From Serratia plymuthica NBRC 102599 (lineage in GTDB: Bacteria > Pseudomonadota > Gammaproteobacteria > Enterobacterales > Enterobacteriaceae): DNA of 64,000 nucleotides. Positions 35,218 through 43,988 of the stretch are shown here, in pieces. Under the pieces are notes generated by a model that did not search any database, was not told the origin of the DNA, and was given only the letters and a program-made list of their open reading frames with translations. Position 1 is the first letter of the stretch. The number at the start of each line of letters is the position of its first letter. The stretch lies in the NCBI RefSeq assembly GCF_001590925.1, contig NZ_BCTU01000014.1, positions 1 to 64,000 on the forward strand, read 5' to 3'. The position numbers were made by a program, and so were the translations under genes.

Positions 35218-36423
35218 ATGACCACCCAGGTAGCCCCTCAACGCGTGGCGCAACGCATTACCAGCCCCGAACAGGCGCTGGAGACCGCACACCGGTTGGC
35301 GGAGCAATTCAGCCCGACCGCCGCCGAGCGTGACAGCCAACGGCGATTGCCGGTTGCCGAACTGGCAGACCTGTTCGCCTCTGGGCTCGGTGCGATTACC
35401 GTGCCGCAAGAATTTGGCGGCCCGGCGTTGTCGAACCGCGTGCTGGCGCAGGTCATCGCTATTCTCAGCCAGGGCGATGCGTCGATCGGCCAGGTGCCGC
35501 AAAACCATTATTACGCGCTGGAAGTGCTGCGGGTGAACGGTTCGCCGCAGCAGCAACGGCGGCTGTACCAGGAAGCACTGGCCGGCGTGCATTTCGGCAA
35601 TGCGCTGGCGGAGTTTGCCAGCAAGGCCGCCCACCACCGCAGCACCTCGCTGGCCAGACATGAAGGCCAATGGCAGCTGTCCGGTCAAAAATTTTACGCT
35701 ACCGGCGCGTTATACGCCGGGCGCATCCCGACCGCCGCGCGGGGTGAAGACGGTAAAGAACAGTTGGTGTTTTTGCCGCGCAATACGCTAGGCCTGAGCA
35801 TCACCGACGACTGGTCCGGCTTTGGTCAGCGCACCACCGGCAGCGGCAGCGTGACGCTGGAACAGTGCCCGGTCGATGAAGAGGATATCGTGCCCTTCCA
35901 GACGGCGTTTGAACGGCCCACGCCGGTTGGCCCGCTGGCGCAAATCATGCACGCCGCAATCGATCAGGGCATCGCCAAAGCCGCGTGGCAGGACATGCTG
36001 CAATTTGTTCGCAGCCGTTCGCGCCCGTGGATTGATGCCGGTGTCGAACACGCCAGCGAGGACCCGCTGACGCTGGACCGCATCGGCAAAATTTCCGCCC
36101 GCATTCAGGCCGGTGACGCCCTGCTGGCGGTGGCCGGTGAAGCCATCGATGTCGCTCAGCGCCACAGCGATGCCCTGTCGGTCGCACAAGCCTCGATCGA
36201 GGTTGCCACGGCGCGCGCCTGGACCACCGAGGTCGCGCTGGCCGCCGGTAATCTGCTGTTTGAGTTGGCCGGTAGCCGTGCCACGCTGCAGGAATATAAC
36301 CTCGATCGCCACTGGCGCAACGCCAGAACCCACACCTTGCACGACCCGGTGCGCTGGAAATACCCGGCGATCGGCAATTACGTGCTGAACGGGGTGCTGC
36401 CGCCGCGCCGGGGGACTCTGTAA
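35218..36423 (+). CDS. SfnB-like sulfur-acquisition flavoprotein, copy 2
   Basis: The product is 401 residues from ATG 35218 (AAGGAGCAGAAC upstream); the open frame reaching back to 35047 overlaps copy 1 and is not used. It is colinear with copy 1 throughout: GLGAITVPQEFGGPALSN, SIGQVPQNHYYALEVLR, GQKFYATGALYAG, DDWSGFGQRTTGSG, LDRHWRNARTHTLHDPVRWKYPAIGNYVL. The tandem paralogues probably handle different or successive organosulfur substrates using reduced flavin. Its stop overlaps the next start by one base (TAATG). Confidence 0.85.
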   Translation: MTTQVAPQRVAQRITSPEQALETAHRLAEQFSPTAAERDSQRRLPVAELADLFASGLGAITVPQEFGGPALSNRVLAQVIAILSQGDASIGQVPQNHYYALEVLRVNGSPQQQRRLYQEALAGVHFGNALAEFASKAAHHRSTSLARHEGQWQLSGQKFYATGALYAGRIPTAARGEDGKEQLVFLPRNTLGLSITDDWSGFGQRTTGSGSVTLEQCPVDEEDIVPFQTAFERPTPVGPLAQIMHAAIDQGIAKAAWQDMLQFVRSRSRPWIDAGVEHASEDPLTLDRIGKISARIQAGDALLAVAGEAIDVAQRHSDALSVAQASIEVATARAWTTEVALAAGNLLFELAGSRATLQEYNLDRHWRNARTHTLHDPVRWKYPAIGNYVLNGVLPPRRGTL

Positions 36424-37793
36424 TGAGCGTCATCGCCAAAGAGGTTCTGCTGAACGCCTTCAACATGAACTGCGTCGGCCATATTCATCACGGCATGTGG
36501 ACCCATCCGCAGGATCGTTCCACCGAGTTCAACCAGCTCAGCTACTGGACCGAGCTGGCGCAGTTGCTGGAGCGTGGACTGTTCGACGGGTTGTTTATCG
36601 CCGATATCCTCGGCGTTTACGATGTCTATCAGCAAAACATCGCCCTGACCGCCCGCGAGTCGATACAGCTGCCGGTTAACGATCCGCTGTTGCTGGTGTC
36701 GGCGATGGCCGGAGTGACCCAACATCTGGGCTTCGGCATCACCGCCAACCTGAGTTACGAAGCGCCCTATCCCTTTGCCCGTCGCTTGTCGACGCTGGAC
36801 CATCTGACCCAGGGCCGCATCGGCTGGAATATCGTCACCGGCTATCTGGACAGCGCCGCGCGAGCGATGGGGTTGAATGAACAGATCGGGCACGATCGCC
36901 GTTACGATCAGGCCGATGAGTTTCTCGACGTTGCCTATCAATTATGGGAAGGCAGTTGGGAAGATGACGCCGTGTTGGCCGACCGTCAACGGCGGATTTA
37001 CGCCGATGCGCAGAAGATCCACAAGGTTACCCATCGCGGCGAATTTTATCAGGTGGAGGGCTATCACCTGTCTTCGCCTTCGCCGCAGCGCACCCCGCTG
37101 CTGTTCCAGGCCGGCAGCTCGGCACGGGGTATTCAGTTCGCCGCCCGCCACGCGGAGTGCACCTTCGTTAACCACGCCACCCCGGCGGTAATGAAAGCGC
37201 AGGTGGACAAGCTGCGTACCGCAGCGGTGGCGGCCGGCCGTCAGCGACAGGATTTGAAAGTGTTTATGGGAGTCGGCGTTGTCGTTGCGCCAACCGCCGC
37301 CGAGGCGCAGGACAAATACCGTGAATATCTGCGTTACGCCAGCCCCGAAGCCGGTCTGGCGCATTTTTCCAGCTCGACCGGTATCGATCTTTCACGCTTT
37401 GGTCTGGACGACCCGATCCAGGCCGGGCCGACGCAGGCCATTGAGTCGGTAACCCAAACCTACAGCGGCTGGACCCGCCGCCAACTGCTGGAACAGCACG
37501 CCATGGGCGGGCGTTATCCGCTGGTGGTGGGCGATCCGCAACAGGTGGCGGATAGGTTGCTGCAATGGGTGGATCAGGCCGATATCGACGGGTTTAACCT
37601 GACGCGCATCGTTAACCCTGGCAGCTACCGCGATTTTATCGATCTGGTGGTGCCAGAGTTACAAGCGCGTGGCCGCTACAAAACCGCCTACCGTGCAGGC
37701 AGCCTGCGGCAAAAGCTGTTTCGACAGCAGGATCGCTTGCCGCAAAGCCATCCGGCGGCCGGCTGGCGTCTGGGTGCGCCGTTACCCGTTTGA
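36423..37793 (+). CDS. LLM-class flavin-dependent monooxygenase (NtaA/SnaA/DszA family)
   Basis: The product is 456 residues. The family signature includes LLNAFNMNCVGHIHHGMWTHP, ERGLFDGLFIADILGVYDVY, GFGITANLSYEAPYPFARRLSTLDHLTQGRIGWNIVTGYLDSAARAMG and FQAGSSARGIQFAARHAECTFV. Length and these blocks separate it from the shorter SsuD alkanesulfonate monooxygenases. Such enzymes take reduced FMN and oxygen to cleave C-S or C-N bonds (DszA opens dibenzothiophene sulfone). It is translationally coupled to the upstream SfnB-like gene. A role in releasing sulfite from an organosulfur compound is inferred. Confidence 0.87.
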   Translation: MSVIAKEVLLNAFNMNCVGHIHHGMWTHPQDRSTEFNQLSYWTELAQLLERGLFDGLFIADILGVYDVYQQNIALTARESIQLPVNDPLLLVSAMAGVTQHLGFGITANLSYEAPYPFARRLSTLDHLTQGRIGWNIVTGYLDSAARAMGLNEQIGHDRRYDQADEFLDVAYQLWEGSWEDDAVLADRQRRIYADAQKIHKVTHRGEFYQVEGYHLSSPSPQRTPLLFQAGSSARGIQFAARHAECTFVNHATPAVMKAQVDKLRTAAVAAGRQRQDLKVFMGVGVVVAPTAAEAQDKYREYLRYASPEAGLAHFSSSTGIDLSRFGLDDPIQAGPTQAIESVTQTYSGWTRRQLLEQHAMGGRYPLVVGDPQQVADRLLQWVDQADIDGFNLTRIVNPGSYRDFIDLVVPELQARGRYKTAYRAGSLRQKLFRQQDRLPQSHPAAGWRLGAPLPV

Positions 37794-37825
37794 ACCCTTA
37801 CTTTTTCTTTTGAAGGAACAACCCT

Positions 37826-38638
37826 ATGACAATACCCTCTCGGACAAAAACACTGCTGTTTTCGGCGCTGCTGGCACTCTCAGGCGCGGCGGCTGCGGCC
37901 AATGATTACAGCGGTGCGCTGAAAGTCGGCACCACCGCCGCCTTCGCCCCACCGCTGGAGGTGGCGGCGGAAGAGGCTCGCAAACAGGGGCTGAAGGTCG
38001 ACATCATCGAATTCAGCGACTGGACCGCGCCGAACGTCAGCCTGGAAAACGGCGATATCGACGTCAACCTGTTCCAGCACCTGCCGTTCCTGCACAACGC
38101 CAATAAAGAAGGCAATTTCCACCTGGTGGCCTATGCCCCGGCGATCATCAATAACGTCGGGCTGTACTCCAAAAAATACCAGAGCATCGCCGATCTGCCG
38201 GAGGGCGCCAAAGTGGCGATCGCCAACGACGTGATTAACGGTGGCCGCGGCCTGTTGCTGTTGCAAAAAGCCGGGCTGATTAAGCTCAAACCGGGATCCG
38301 GCCTGCAGGCAACCCAGGCAGACATCGTCAGTAACCCTAAACACATCGAAATTATCGAAGTGGAAGCGGTGCAACTGGCACGCACGCTGGAGGAAGTTGA
38401 CCTGGCGCAGGGCTATCCGCACTACCTGCGGCTGTCCGGCACCGTCGATCCCAACAGCGCCCTGCTGTTCGACGGCCTGGAAAACCCGGAGTACGTGATC
38501 CAGTTCGTGGTCCGCGATGGCCATCAGGATGACCCGCGCCTGCGCAAGTTTGTCGACGTTTACCAGCATTCGCCGGTCGTGCGCGCCAAACTCGACAGTT
38601 TCTACGGCAAGCTGTATCAGCCGGGCTGGAGCCAGTAG
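37826..38638 (+). CDS. MetQ/NlpA-family ABC substrate-binding protein
   Basis: The product is 270 residues with AAGGAACAACCCT before the ATG. The signal peptide is MTIPSRTKTLLFSALLALSGAAAAA (no lipobox Cys). The NlpA fold shows LKVGTTAAFAPPLEVAAEEARKQGLKVDIIEFSDWTAPNVSLENGDIDVNLFQHLPFL and KVAIANDVINGGRGLLLLQKAGLI. MetQ relatives bind methionine; in this sulfur cluster the ligand could be a methionine derivative or another organosulfur molecule. It is followed at 3 bp by the cognate ATPase. Confidence 0.9.
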   Translation: MTIPSRTKTLLFSALLALSGAAAAANDYSGALKVGTTAAFAPPLEVAAEEARKQGLKVDIIEFSDWTAPNVSLENGDIDVNLFQHLPFLHNANKEGNFHLVAYAPAIINNVGLYSKKYQSIADLPEGAKVAIANDVINGGRGLLLLQKAGLIKLKPGSGLQATQADIVSNPKHIEIIEVEAVQLARTLEEVDLAQGYPHYLRLSGTVDPNSALLFDGLENPEYVIQFVVRDGHQDDPRLRKFVDVYQHSPVVRAKLDSFYGKLYQPGWSQ

Positions 38639-38641
38639 TTT

Positions 38642-39733
38642 ATGTCCAGCCTGATTTTGCCTAACCCAGGCACCCTGGTCGCCGACGAGGTGGTGCGCCG
38701 CCATGATGACACCCACCTGCGCTTTACCCGGCTCAGCAAGCGTTACCCCGGCCAACTGACCGAGGCGCTGAAGGAGATCTCCCTGGACATTCGCCGTGGG
38801 GAGATCTTCGGCATTATTGGCCGCAGCGGCGCCGGCAAGTCGTCCCTGATCCGCACCATTAACCGGCTGGAACGCCCCAGCGGCGGCAGCGTGGAGGTCG
38901 ATGGCGTTGATATCGGCCAATTGGATGAAGATCAACTGGTGGCCTACCGGCGGCGCACCGGCATGATTTTCCAGCACTTCAACCTGCTGTCGGCCAAAAC
39001 CGTCCGGCAGAATATCGAGTTGCCGCTGCGGGTGGCGGGCGTGCCGATTGCCGAGCGGCGCGGCAGAGTGGACGCATTGCTGGCGCTGGTCGGGCTGAGC
39101 GACTACCCGGACGCCTATCCGGCGCAGCTTTCCGGCGGGCAGAAACAACGGGTCGGCATCGCCAGGGCGCTGGTGCATAACCCCGAATTGCTGTTGTGCG
39201 ATGAAGCCACCTCCGCGCTCGATCCGGAAACCACCCGCGCCATTCTGGCGTTGTTACAGCGCATCAACCGTGAGTTCAACATCACCATAGTGCTGATTAC
39301 CCATGAAATGGAGGTGATCCATGATATCTGCCACCGGGTGGCGGTGCTGGAACGGGGGGAGATTATCGAATGCGGCCCGGTGTGGCAGGTGTACGGCAAT
39401 CCACAGCAGGAAACGACCCGTATCCTGCTGACCCCCTCACACGATCGCTTGCCGGAGGAATGGGTTGGGCGGATCGCCGCCACGCCCCCCACGCCGGATG
39501 CACCGCAATTGATCCGGCTACGCTACCGTGGCCAAGGTGCATCGCTGGAGCTAAACCACGTGCTGGCGGCTTTTCAGGGCCGCGTGACGCTGGTGGAAAG
39601 CGCCATTGAGCATATTCAGGGGCGCGCCATCGGTTATCTGTTGTTAACCGTGACACCGTCACCGAGTAATCGAACCATTCCGCAGACGCTGGCCGACAGC
39701 GTGGAGGTCCTGGGCTATGTCACTGTTGCTTGA
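38642..39733 (+). CDS. MetN-like ABC transporter ATPase with C-terminal NIL domain
   Basis: The product is 363 residues. Walker A is GRSGAGKSS, the Q-loop is MIFQHFNLL, the signature is [15 protein letters not shown], Walker B is [12 protein letters not shown] and the switch His is in LITHEME. The C-terminal ~85 residues form the NIL (ferredoxin-like) domain that in MetN binds methionine and trans-inhibits transport. A ~30-residue N-terminal extension ([20 protein letters not shown]) precedes the ATPase core, longer than usual. The gene overlaps the permease start by 17 bp. Confidence 0.92.
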   Translation: MSSLILPNPGTLVADEVVRRHDDTHLRFTRLSKRYPGQLTEALKEISLDIRRGEIFGIIGRSGAGKSSLIRTINRLERPSGGSVEVDGVDIGQLDEDQLVAYRRRTGMIFQHFNLLSAKTVRQNIELPLRVAGVPIAERRGRVDALLALVGLSDYPDAYPAQLSGGQKQRVGIARALVHNPELLLCDEATSALDPETTRAILALLQRINREFNITIVLITHEMEVIHDICHRVAVLERGEIIECGPVWQVYGNPQQETTRILLTPSHDRLPEEWVGRIAATPPTPDAPQLIRLRYRGQGASLELNHVLAAFQGRVTLVESAIEHIQGRAIGYLLLTVTPSPSNRTIPQTLADSVEVLGYVTVA

Positions 39734-40370
39734 ACGGCTGTGGGCCGGATTTCTCGATACATTGCTGATGGTGGGTGTTTCTTCCCTGTTGGCGCTGGTG
39801 CTGGGATTGCCGCTGGCGATCTTGTTGGTGGTCAGCGAACGCGGTGGATTGTATGAGCAGGTGGGCGTTCAGCGGGTGCTCGGCTGGTTGGTGAATCTGT
39901 TCCGCTCGATCCCCTTTTTGATCCTGATGGTGGCGCTGATCCCCTTCACCCGCATGATTGTCGGCACCTCTTACGGCGTATGGGCCGCCGTGGTGCCGCT
40001 GACCATCGCCGCCATGCCGTTTTTCGCGCGTATCGCCGAAGTCAGCCTGCGAGAGGTGGATCACGGCCTGGTTGAAGCGGCGCAGGCAATGGGCTGCCGC
40101 CGTGGGCATATCATTCGCCATGTGCTGTTGCCGGAAGCCATGCCCGGCATTGTCAGCGGCTTTACCATCACCCTGGTGACTATGATTAACGCCTCTGCGA
40201 TGGCCGGAGCCATAGGCGCAGGCGGCTTGGGTGACCTGGCTTACCGTTATGGTTACCAGCGTTTCGACACCCAGGTGATGCTCACCGTCATCGTGGTGTT
40301 GGTGGCGCTGGTAACCCTGCTGCAATTTTTTGGCGATCGGCTTTCCCGCCGGTTAAACCACCGTCATTAA
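39717..40370 (+). CDS. MetI-like ABC transporter permease
   Basis: The product is 217 residues with five hydrophobic segments. It begins [37 protein letters not shown]. The coupling-helix region [36 protein letters not shown] is the EAA motif of MetI permeases, and [25 protein letters not shown] is family-specific. It forms the inner-membrane channel of the MetQNI-like importer. It overlaps the ATPase gene by 17 bp. Confidence 0.93.
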   Translation: MSLLLERLWAGFLDTLLMVGVSSLLALVLGLPLAILLVVSERGGLYEQVGVQRVLGWLVNLFRSIPFLILMVALIPFTRMIVGTSYGVWAAVVPLTIAAMPFFARIAEVSLREVDHGLVEAAQAMGCRRGHIIRHVLLPEAMPGIVSGFTITLVTMINASAMAGAIGAGGLGDLAYRYGYQRFDTQVMLTVIVVLVALVTLLQFFGDRLSRRLNHRH

Positions 40371-40393
40371 CCTTTACTGACCGGATATGTGTA

Positions 40394-41344
40394 ATGAAAA
40401 AACTGAAAGCCTCGCTGATCGCCGCTTCGCTGCTGTTGGGTGCATTTGCCCTGCCGACCGTTGCGGCGCAGGAAAAACCGCAGCAAATCACCATTGGTTA
40501 CCAGAAAGCCAATATCTTCGCCCTGTTGAAATATCGCGGTACGCTGGAGCAAACCCTGACGCCGCAGGGCATCAAGGTGCGCTGGATTGAGTTTCCCGCC
40601 GGGCCGCAAATGCTCGAAGGGCTGAACGTCGGCAGCATTGATCTTGCGGCTACCGGCGATGCGCCACCGGCCTTTGCCCAGGCTGCCAAAGCGGATTTGA
40701 TCTATCTGGGGCATTCGCCGGCCAGCCCGAAAACCGAAGCCATAGTGGTGCCGCAGGATTCGCCGATCAAAACCGTTGCCGACCTCAAAGGCAAACGCGT
40801 TGCGCTGAACAAAGGCTCCGACGTCAACTACCTGTTGGTCAGCGCGCTTGAACAGGCCGGGCTGAGCTACAAAGACGTGACGCCGGTGTATTTGCCGCCG
40901 AGTGACGCCCGCGCCGCCTTCCAGCGCGGCAGCGTAGACGCCTGGGTGATTTGGGACCCTTACTACGCCGAGGTGGAAACCCACGCCAACGCCCGTCTGC
41001 TGAAGGATGCCGAAGGTCTGGTGCCGCACTACACCTTCTATCTCGCCAGCCGCCACTTTGCCGAAACCTACCCGGACAGCGCCAAATTGGTGATCGACCA
41101 GCTAAGTGAACTGAGCGTCTGGGCCAATGCCCATCAGGACGACGCGGCGAAGATCCTGGCGCAAAGCACCGGGTTGGAGCAGGCCATTTGGGCCAGAGCC
41201 CTCGCCCGCATGCCGTTCGGCAGCCAACGCATGACGCCGGCGGTATTTGCCGAACAGCAGCAACTAGCCGACAAGTTCACCGCGATTGGCCTGCTGCCGG
41301 TCAAGGTGGACGTCAGCGCCGCACGCTGGTCTGAGGATAAGTAA
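40394..41344 (+). CDS. SsuA-like aliphatic sulfonate ABC substrate-binding protein
   Basis: The product is 316 residues. The signal peptide is MKKLKASLIAASLLLGAFALPTVAA. The family pattern is ITIGYQKANIFALLKYRGTLEQTLTPQGIKVRWIEFPAGPQMLEGLNVGSIDLAATGDAPPAFAQAA, followed by VALNKGSDVNYLLVSALEQAGL and DAWVIWDPYYAEVE. It resembles SsuA closely. No ssuB/ssuC partners are in the window, so it must use a permease encoded elsewhere or is an alternative receptor. It is the last gene of the sulfur operon, before a terminator at 41510. Confidence 0.9.
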   Translation: MKKLKASLIAASLLLGAFALPTVAAQEKPQQITIGYQKANIFALLKYRGTLEQTLTPQGIKVRWIEFPAGPQMLEGLNVGSIDLAATGDAPPAFAQAAKADLIYLGHSPASPKTEAIVVPQDSPIKTVADLKGKRVALNKGSDVNYLLVSALEQAGLSYKDVTPVYLPPSDARAAFQRGSVDAWVIWDPYYAEVETHANARLLKDAEGLVPHYTFYLASRHFAETYPDSAKLVIDQLSELSVWANAHQDDAAKILAQSTGLEQAIWARALARMPFGSQRMTPAVFAEQQQLADKFTAIGLLPVKVDVSAARWSEDK

Positions 41345-41685
41345 CTTGCTGAATATCTTTGTATTAATTCAGAAAAGCAAAGCGATATTCGGCATTTAAC
41401 CTGCGGGGATATTTTTATTATTATCGGGATATGTCTCTGGGAGCATTTTCTTTCAGGGCCTGTCTACCGGAGTTTTTGTCCTTGTTTCGTTCGTCGCGAA
41501 CTTATTTTGGCCGCACTTTTGTGCGGCTTTTCTTTTTGTGGTTAAAAACACGCTAAACGTGCAATTTTCCACGTTATTCAAGCTCCCCCCTCTATACTGT
41601 TTCCAGTGAAAAAATATGCCCCCCCTAAATGGTGGAATGGGAGTTAAATAGCTCCCATGACGGAAACATGAGCAGGAACCATGAC
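41345..41685. other. Intergenic region after the sulfur operon
   Basis: It contains no gene. The principal feature is the terminator at 41510-41537. The remaining ~150 bp lead to the lipoprotein gene and should contain its promoter. Confidence 0.4.
41510..41537 (+). terminator. Rho-independent terminator
   Basis: GCCGCAC (41510-41516), TTTT loop, GTGCGGC (41521-41527), then TTTTCTTTTT on the plus strand. It lies 165 bp past the SsuA-like stop and is the strongest intrinsic terminator candidate for the sulfur operon. Confidence 0.8.
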
Positions 41686-42108
41686 ATGACACGTTTTATC
41701 CTTATGCCGTTTGCCACTGTTATTCTGGCAGGTTGTGCGCCAATGAAACCCTCAGGATGTGAAAAAACCAGCGCCGTGGGTGATTGTATTTATGCAAGGG
41801 GTGCCGAAAACACCACGTCGAAGGTTGTTCAGCCGCCCAATTTGGGCTGTGACGGGCAAGTTTTTTACGAACGTCCGTTTTATCCCGCTGCCGCAATGGC
41901 GAAAAAGATTGACGGTAAAATAACCGGTACGTTTGACGTTGATGATAGAGGTAAAGCAAAGAATATCGAACTAACGGGAAATCCAGAATTCTATTATGAA
42001 GCGAAAAGCGCTATTGCTCGTAGCTGCTGGAAACCCGGTAGTTTGCATGAAAAAGTCTCGTTTACCTTCAACGTTACCGGTGATGCAACTCTGGGGGCCG
42101 GGGGATAA
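41686..42108 (+). CDS. Small lipoprotein with TonB-C-terminus-like domain
   Basis: The product is 140 residues from ATG 41686. The lipobox MPFATVILAGC is well placed when translation begins here; ATGs at 41629 and 41668 would bury it. The mature part has FYERPFYPAAAMAKKIDGKITGTFDVDDRGKAKNIEL followed by a C-terminal strand with KSAIARSCWKPG, the pattern of TonB-C-terminal domains found in standalone proteins. It has four Cys after the lipidated one and may be disulfide-bonded. The function is unknown. It is convergent with the encapsulin operon and shares the hairpin at 42114-42137 at its 3' end. Confidence 0.7.
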   Translation: MTRFILMPFATVILAGCAPMKPSGCEKTSAVGDCIYARGAENTTSKVVQPPNLGCDGQVFYERPFYPAAAMAKKIDGKITGTFDVDDRGKAKNIELTGNPEFYYEAKSAIARSCWKPGSLHEKVSFTFNVTGDATLGAGG

Positions 42109-42137
42109 AAAAACCGGCGCAGAGTGCTCTGCGCCGG
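42104..42137 (-). terminator. Terminator of the encapsulin operon
   Basis: On the minus strand CCGGCGCAGAG pairs with CTCTGCGCCGG (42114-42124 and 42127-42137) and is followed by seven T. It starts 21 bp past the desulfurase stop and overlaps the stop of the convergent lipoprotein gene. Confidence 0.8.
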
Positions 42138-42158
42138 CCGGGTTATCATGTCTTGTTG

Positions 42159-43988
42159 CTAGCGCCCTTTCGCCAGCTTGTGCAAGGTTGCCGCCAACAG
42201 ATCCACTTCCTCGTAGGTATTGTAAAACGCCAGCGATGGCCGCACCGTCGCCTCGACGCCAAAGCGCCGCAGGATCGGTTGGGCGCAGTGATGGCCGGAA
42301 CGCACCGCAATGCCTTCACGGTTAAGCGCGTTGCCCACTTCTTCGGTACGGTAGCCGCTCAGCACAAACGACAGCACGCTGGCCTTATTGGCTGCGGTGC
42401 CAATCAGGCGCAGGCCCGGAATGCGGATCAACTGCCCGGTGGCGTACTCCAGCAATTCATGCTCGTAACGGTTGATATTATCGAGCCCCAGGCGTTCGAC
42501 GTAGTCCAACGCCGCCCCCAATCCCACCGCGTCGGCGATGTTGCCGGTGCCGGCTTCAAACCTGGCCGGTGCCGGCTGGTACAGCGTTTTCTCAAAGGTG
42601 ACATCGGCAATCATATTGCCGCCACCCTGCCACGGCGGCAGGGTTTCCAGCAGCTCCGCCTTGCCGTACACCGCGCCGATACCGGTTGGGCCAAACACCT
42701 TGTGGCCGGAGAACACGTAAAAGTCCGCGTCCAGCGCCTGCACGTTAACCTTCAGGTGCGATACCGCCTGTGCGCCGTCTACCAACACCCGTGCGCCGGC
42801 CTGATGAGCCAGCGCAATCACCTGCTCGACCGGCGTCACCGTGCCCAGCGCATTGGATACCTGGGTGATCGACACCAAACGGGTACGCGGCGACAAGAGC
42901 TTGCGGTATTCATCCAGCAGAATCTGCCCGCTGTCATCCACCGGGATCACCCGAATTTTAGCCCCCACGCTGGCGGCAAGCTGCTGCCAGGGCACGATGT
43001 TGGCGTGGTGTTCCAACTGGGAAACCACGATTTCATCGCCTTCGCCGATGTGTTGCCGGCCAAAGGTATTGGCAATCAGGTTAATGGCTTCCGTTGCGCC
43101 TCGGGTAAAGATAATTTCCGTCGGTGATTTGGCCCCCAGAAAACGAGCAACGCTGTTTCTGGCCCCTTCATAGGCATCCGTTGCCCTGGCGGCCAGCTCA
43201 TGCGCCGCACGGTGGATATTCGAGTTTTCATGGGCGTAGAAATACGCCAGCCGATCGATAACCACTTGCGGTTTATGGGTGGTGGCGGCGTTATCCAGCC
43301 ACACCAGGGGTTTGCCGTTAACCCGTTCCGCAAGAATGGGAAAGTCGCGGCGTACGGCATGCACATCAAAACTGCTGCGCGGCCGTTGCTGCGGTGCGGC
43401 TTCTCGCCGTGGCTGCCCCTGTTCCAGGAAATAATACTGCCCGCTGGTCGCCTCTTGCGCTACGCCGCTAACCGGTGCGGCGACGGCAGGAAACAGCGAT
43501 CCGATAACCGACTCCAGCCCGCCATTGACCGCCCCTGCAAAGGGTTGGTCACTAAGATGAGCCTGACCGGTGAGCGCCTGGTTCGCCAGACCGTCCAGCA
43601 CGGTATCCGGCGAAAACCGTTTTTGCCGGGCCTGATTTTCGCTCAGAAAATAGAACCCCGCCGTCGCCGCCGGATCCCGTGGCTGAGGCAGCGTTGGCGG
43701 AGCCAAAAAGGCCTGCCGCTCTGCGCCCTGCTGCCAACCGGACAACCTTTGCGCCTCCAGGCCATCGGTGGCCAGCGCCGGCTCTAGAGCCGGCGTAGCG
43801 GTCTGTGGCAACACCGTCGTGGCGCGTTCGCCGCCTGCGGCCGGTTGCAACCCTGCACCAGCTTCACGTCCAGGCAAGGCACTGAAGATCTGATTAGCCA
43901 GGTTAGCCAGCGCGTTAACATCCGGCAATCCGGCTGGCGGCTGCGCCTCGTGAGGCAATGAATTACTTGTAACTGTCTGGATAGTCAT
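42159..43988 (-). CDS. Family 2A encapsulin cargo: cysteine desulfurase with long N-terminal targeting tail
   Basis: The product is 609 residues. Residues ~207-609 are a SufS-type (group II) desulfurase: DFPILAERVNGKPLVWLDNAATTHKP, the PLP Lys in FSGHKVFGPTGIG, and the active Cys in RSGHHCAQPILRRFG. Residues 1-206 are low-complexity, Pro/Ala/Gln-rich and probably disordered, with motifs NALANLANQIFSALPG (25-40), GFYFLSENQ (111-119) and QYYFLEQGQ (184-192). In Family 2A systems such tails load the enzyme into the shell. It would convert cysteine to alanine plus sulfane sulfur inside the compartment. The start overlaps the shell gene end by 26 bp. Confidence 0.93.
   Translation of the reverse strand: MTIQTVTSNSLPHEAQPPAGLPDVNALANLANQIFSALPGREAGAGLQPAAGGERATTVLPQTATPALEPALATDGLEAQRLSGWQQGAERQAFLAPPTLPQPRDPAATAGFYFLSENQARQKRFSPDTVLDGLANQALTGQAHLSDQPFAGAVNGGLESVIGSLFPAVAAPVSGVAQEATSGQYYFLEQGQPRREAAPQQRPRSSFDVHAVRRDFPILAERVNGKPLVWLDNAATTHKPQVVIDRLAYFYAHENSNIHRAAHELAARATDAYEGARNSVARFLGAKSPTEIIFTRGATEAINLIANTFGRQHIGEGDEIVVSQLEHHANIVPWQQLAASVGAKIRVIPVDDSGQILLDEYRKLLSPRTRLVSITQVSNALGTVTPVEQVIALAHQAGARVLVDGAQAVSHLKVNVQALDADFYVFSGHKVFGPTGIGAVYGKAELLETLPPWQGGGNMIADVTFEKTLYQPAPARFEAGTGNIADAVGLGAALDYVERLGLDNINRYEHELLEYATGQLIRIPGLRLIGTAANKASVLSFVLSGYRTEEVGNALNREGIAVRSGHHCAQPILRRFGVEATVRPSLAFYNTYEEVDLLAATLHKLAKGR

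Noticed and set aside
36423..37793. Assignment of the LLM monooxygenase as SsuD
   Set aside because: At 456 residues with NtaA/DszA-type motifs it is longer and different from ~380-residue SsuD.
37880..39178. 432-codon minus-strand open frame across the MetQ/MetN-like genes
   Set aside because: Antisense to two well-supported genes, low-complexity composition, no ribosome-binding site.
42153..43127. 324-codon plus-strand open frame opposite the desulfurase gene
   Set aside because: Antisense shadow; the minus-strand gene is unequivocal.
42159..43988. Assignment as housekeeping SufS
   Set aside because: The ~206-residue disordered N-terminal tail and adjacency to an SrpI-type shell gene identify it as encapsulin cargo; no suf genes flank it.
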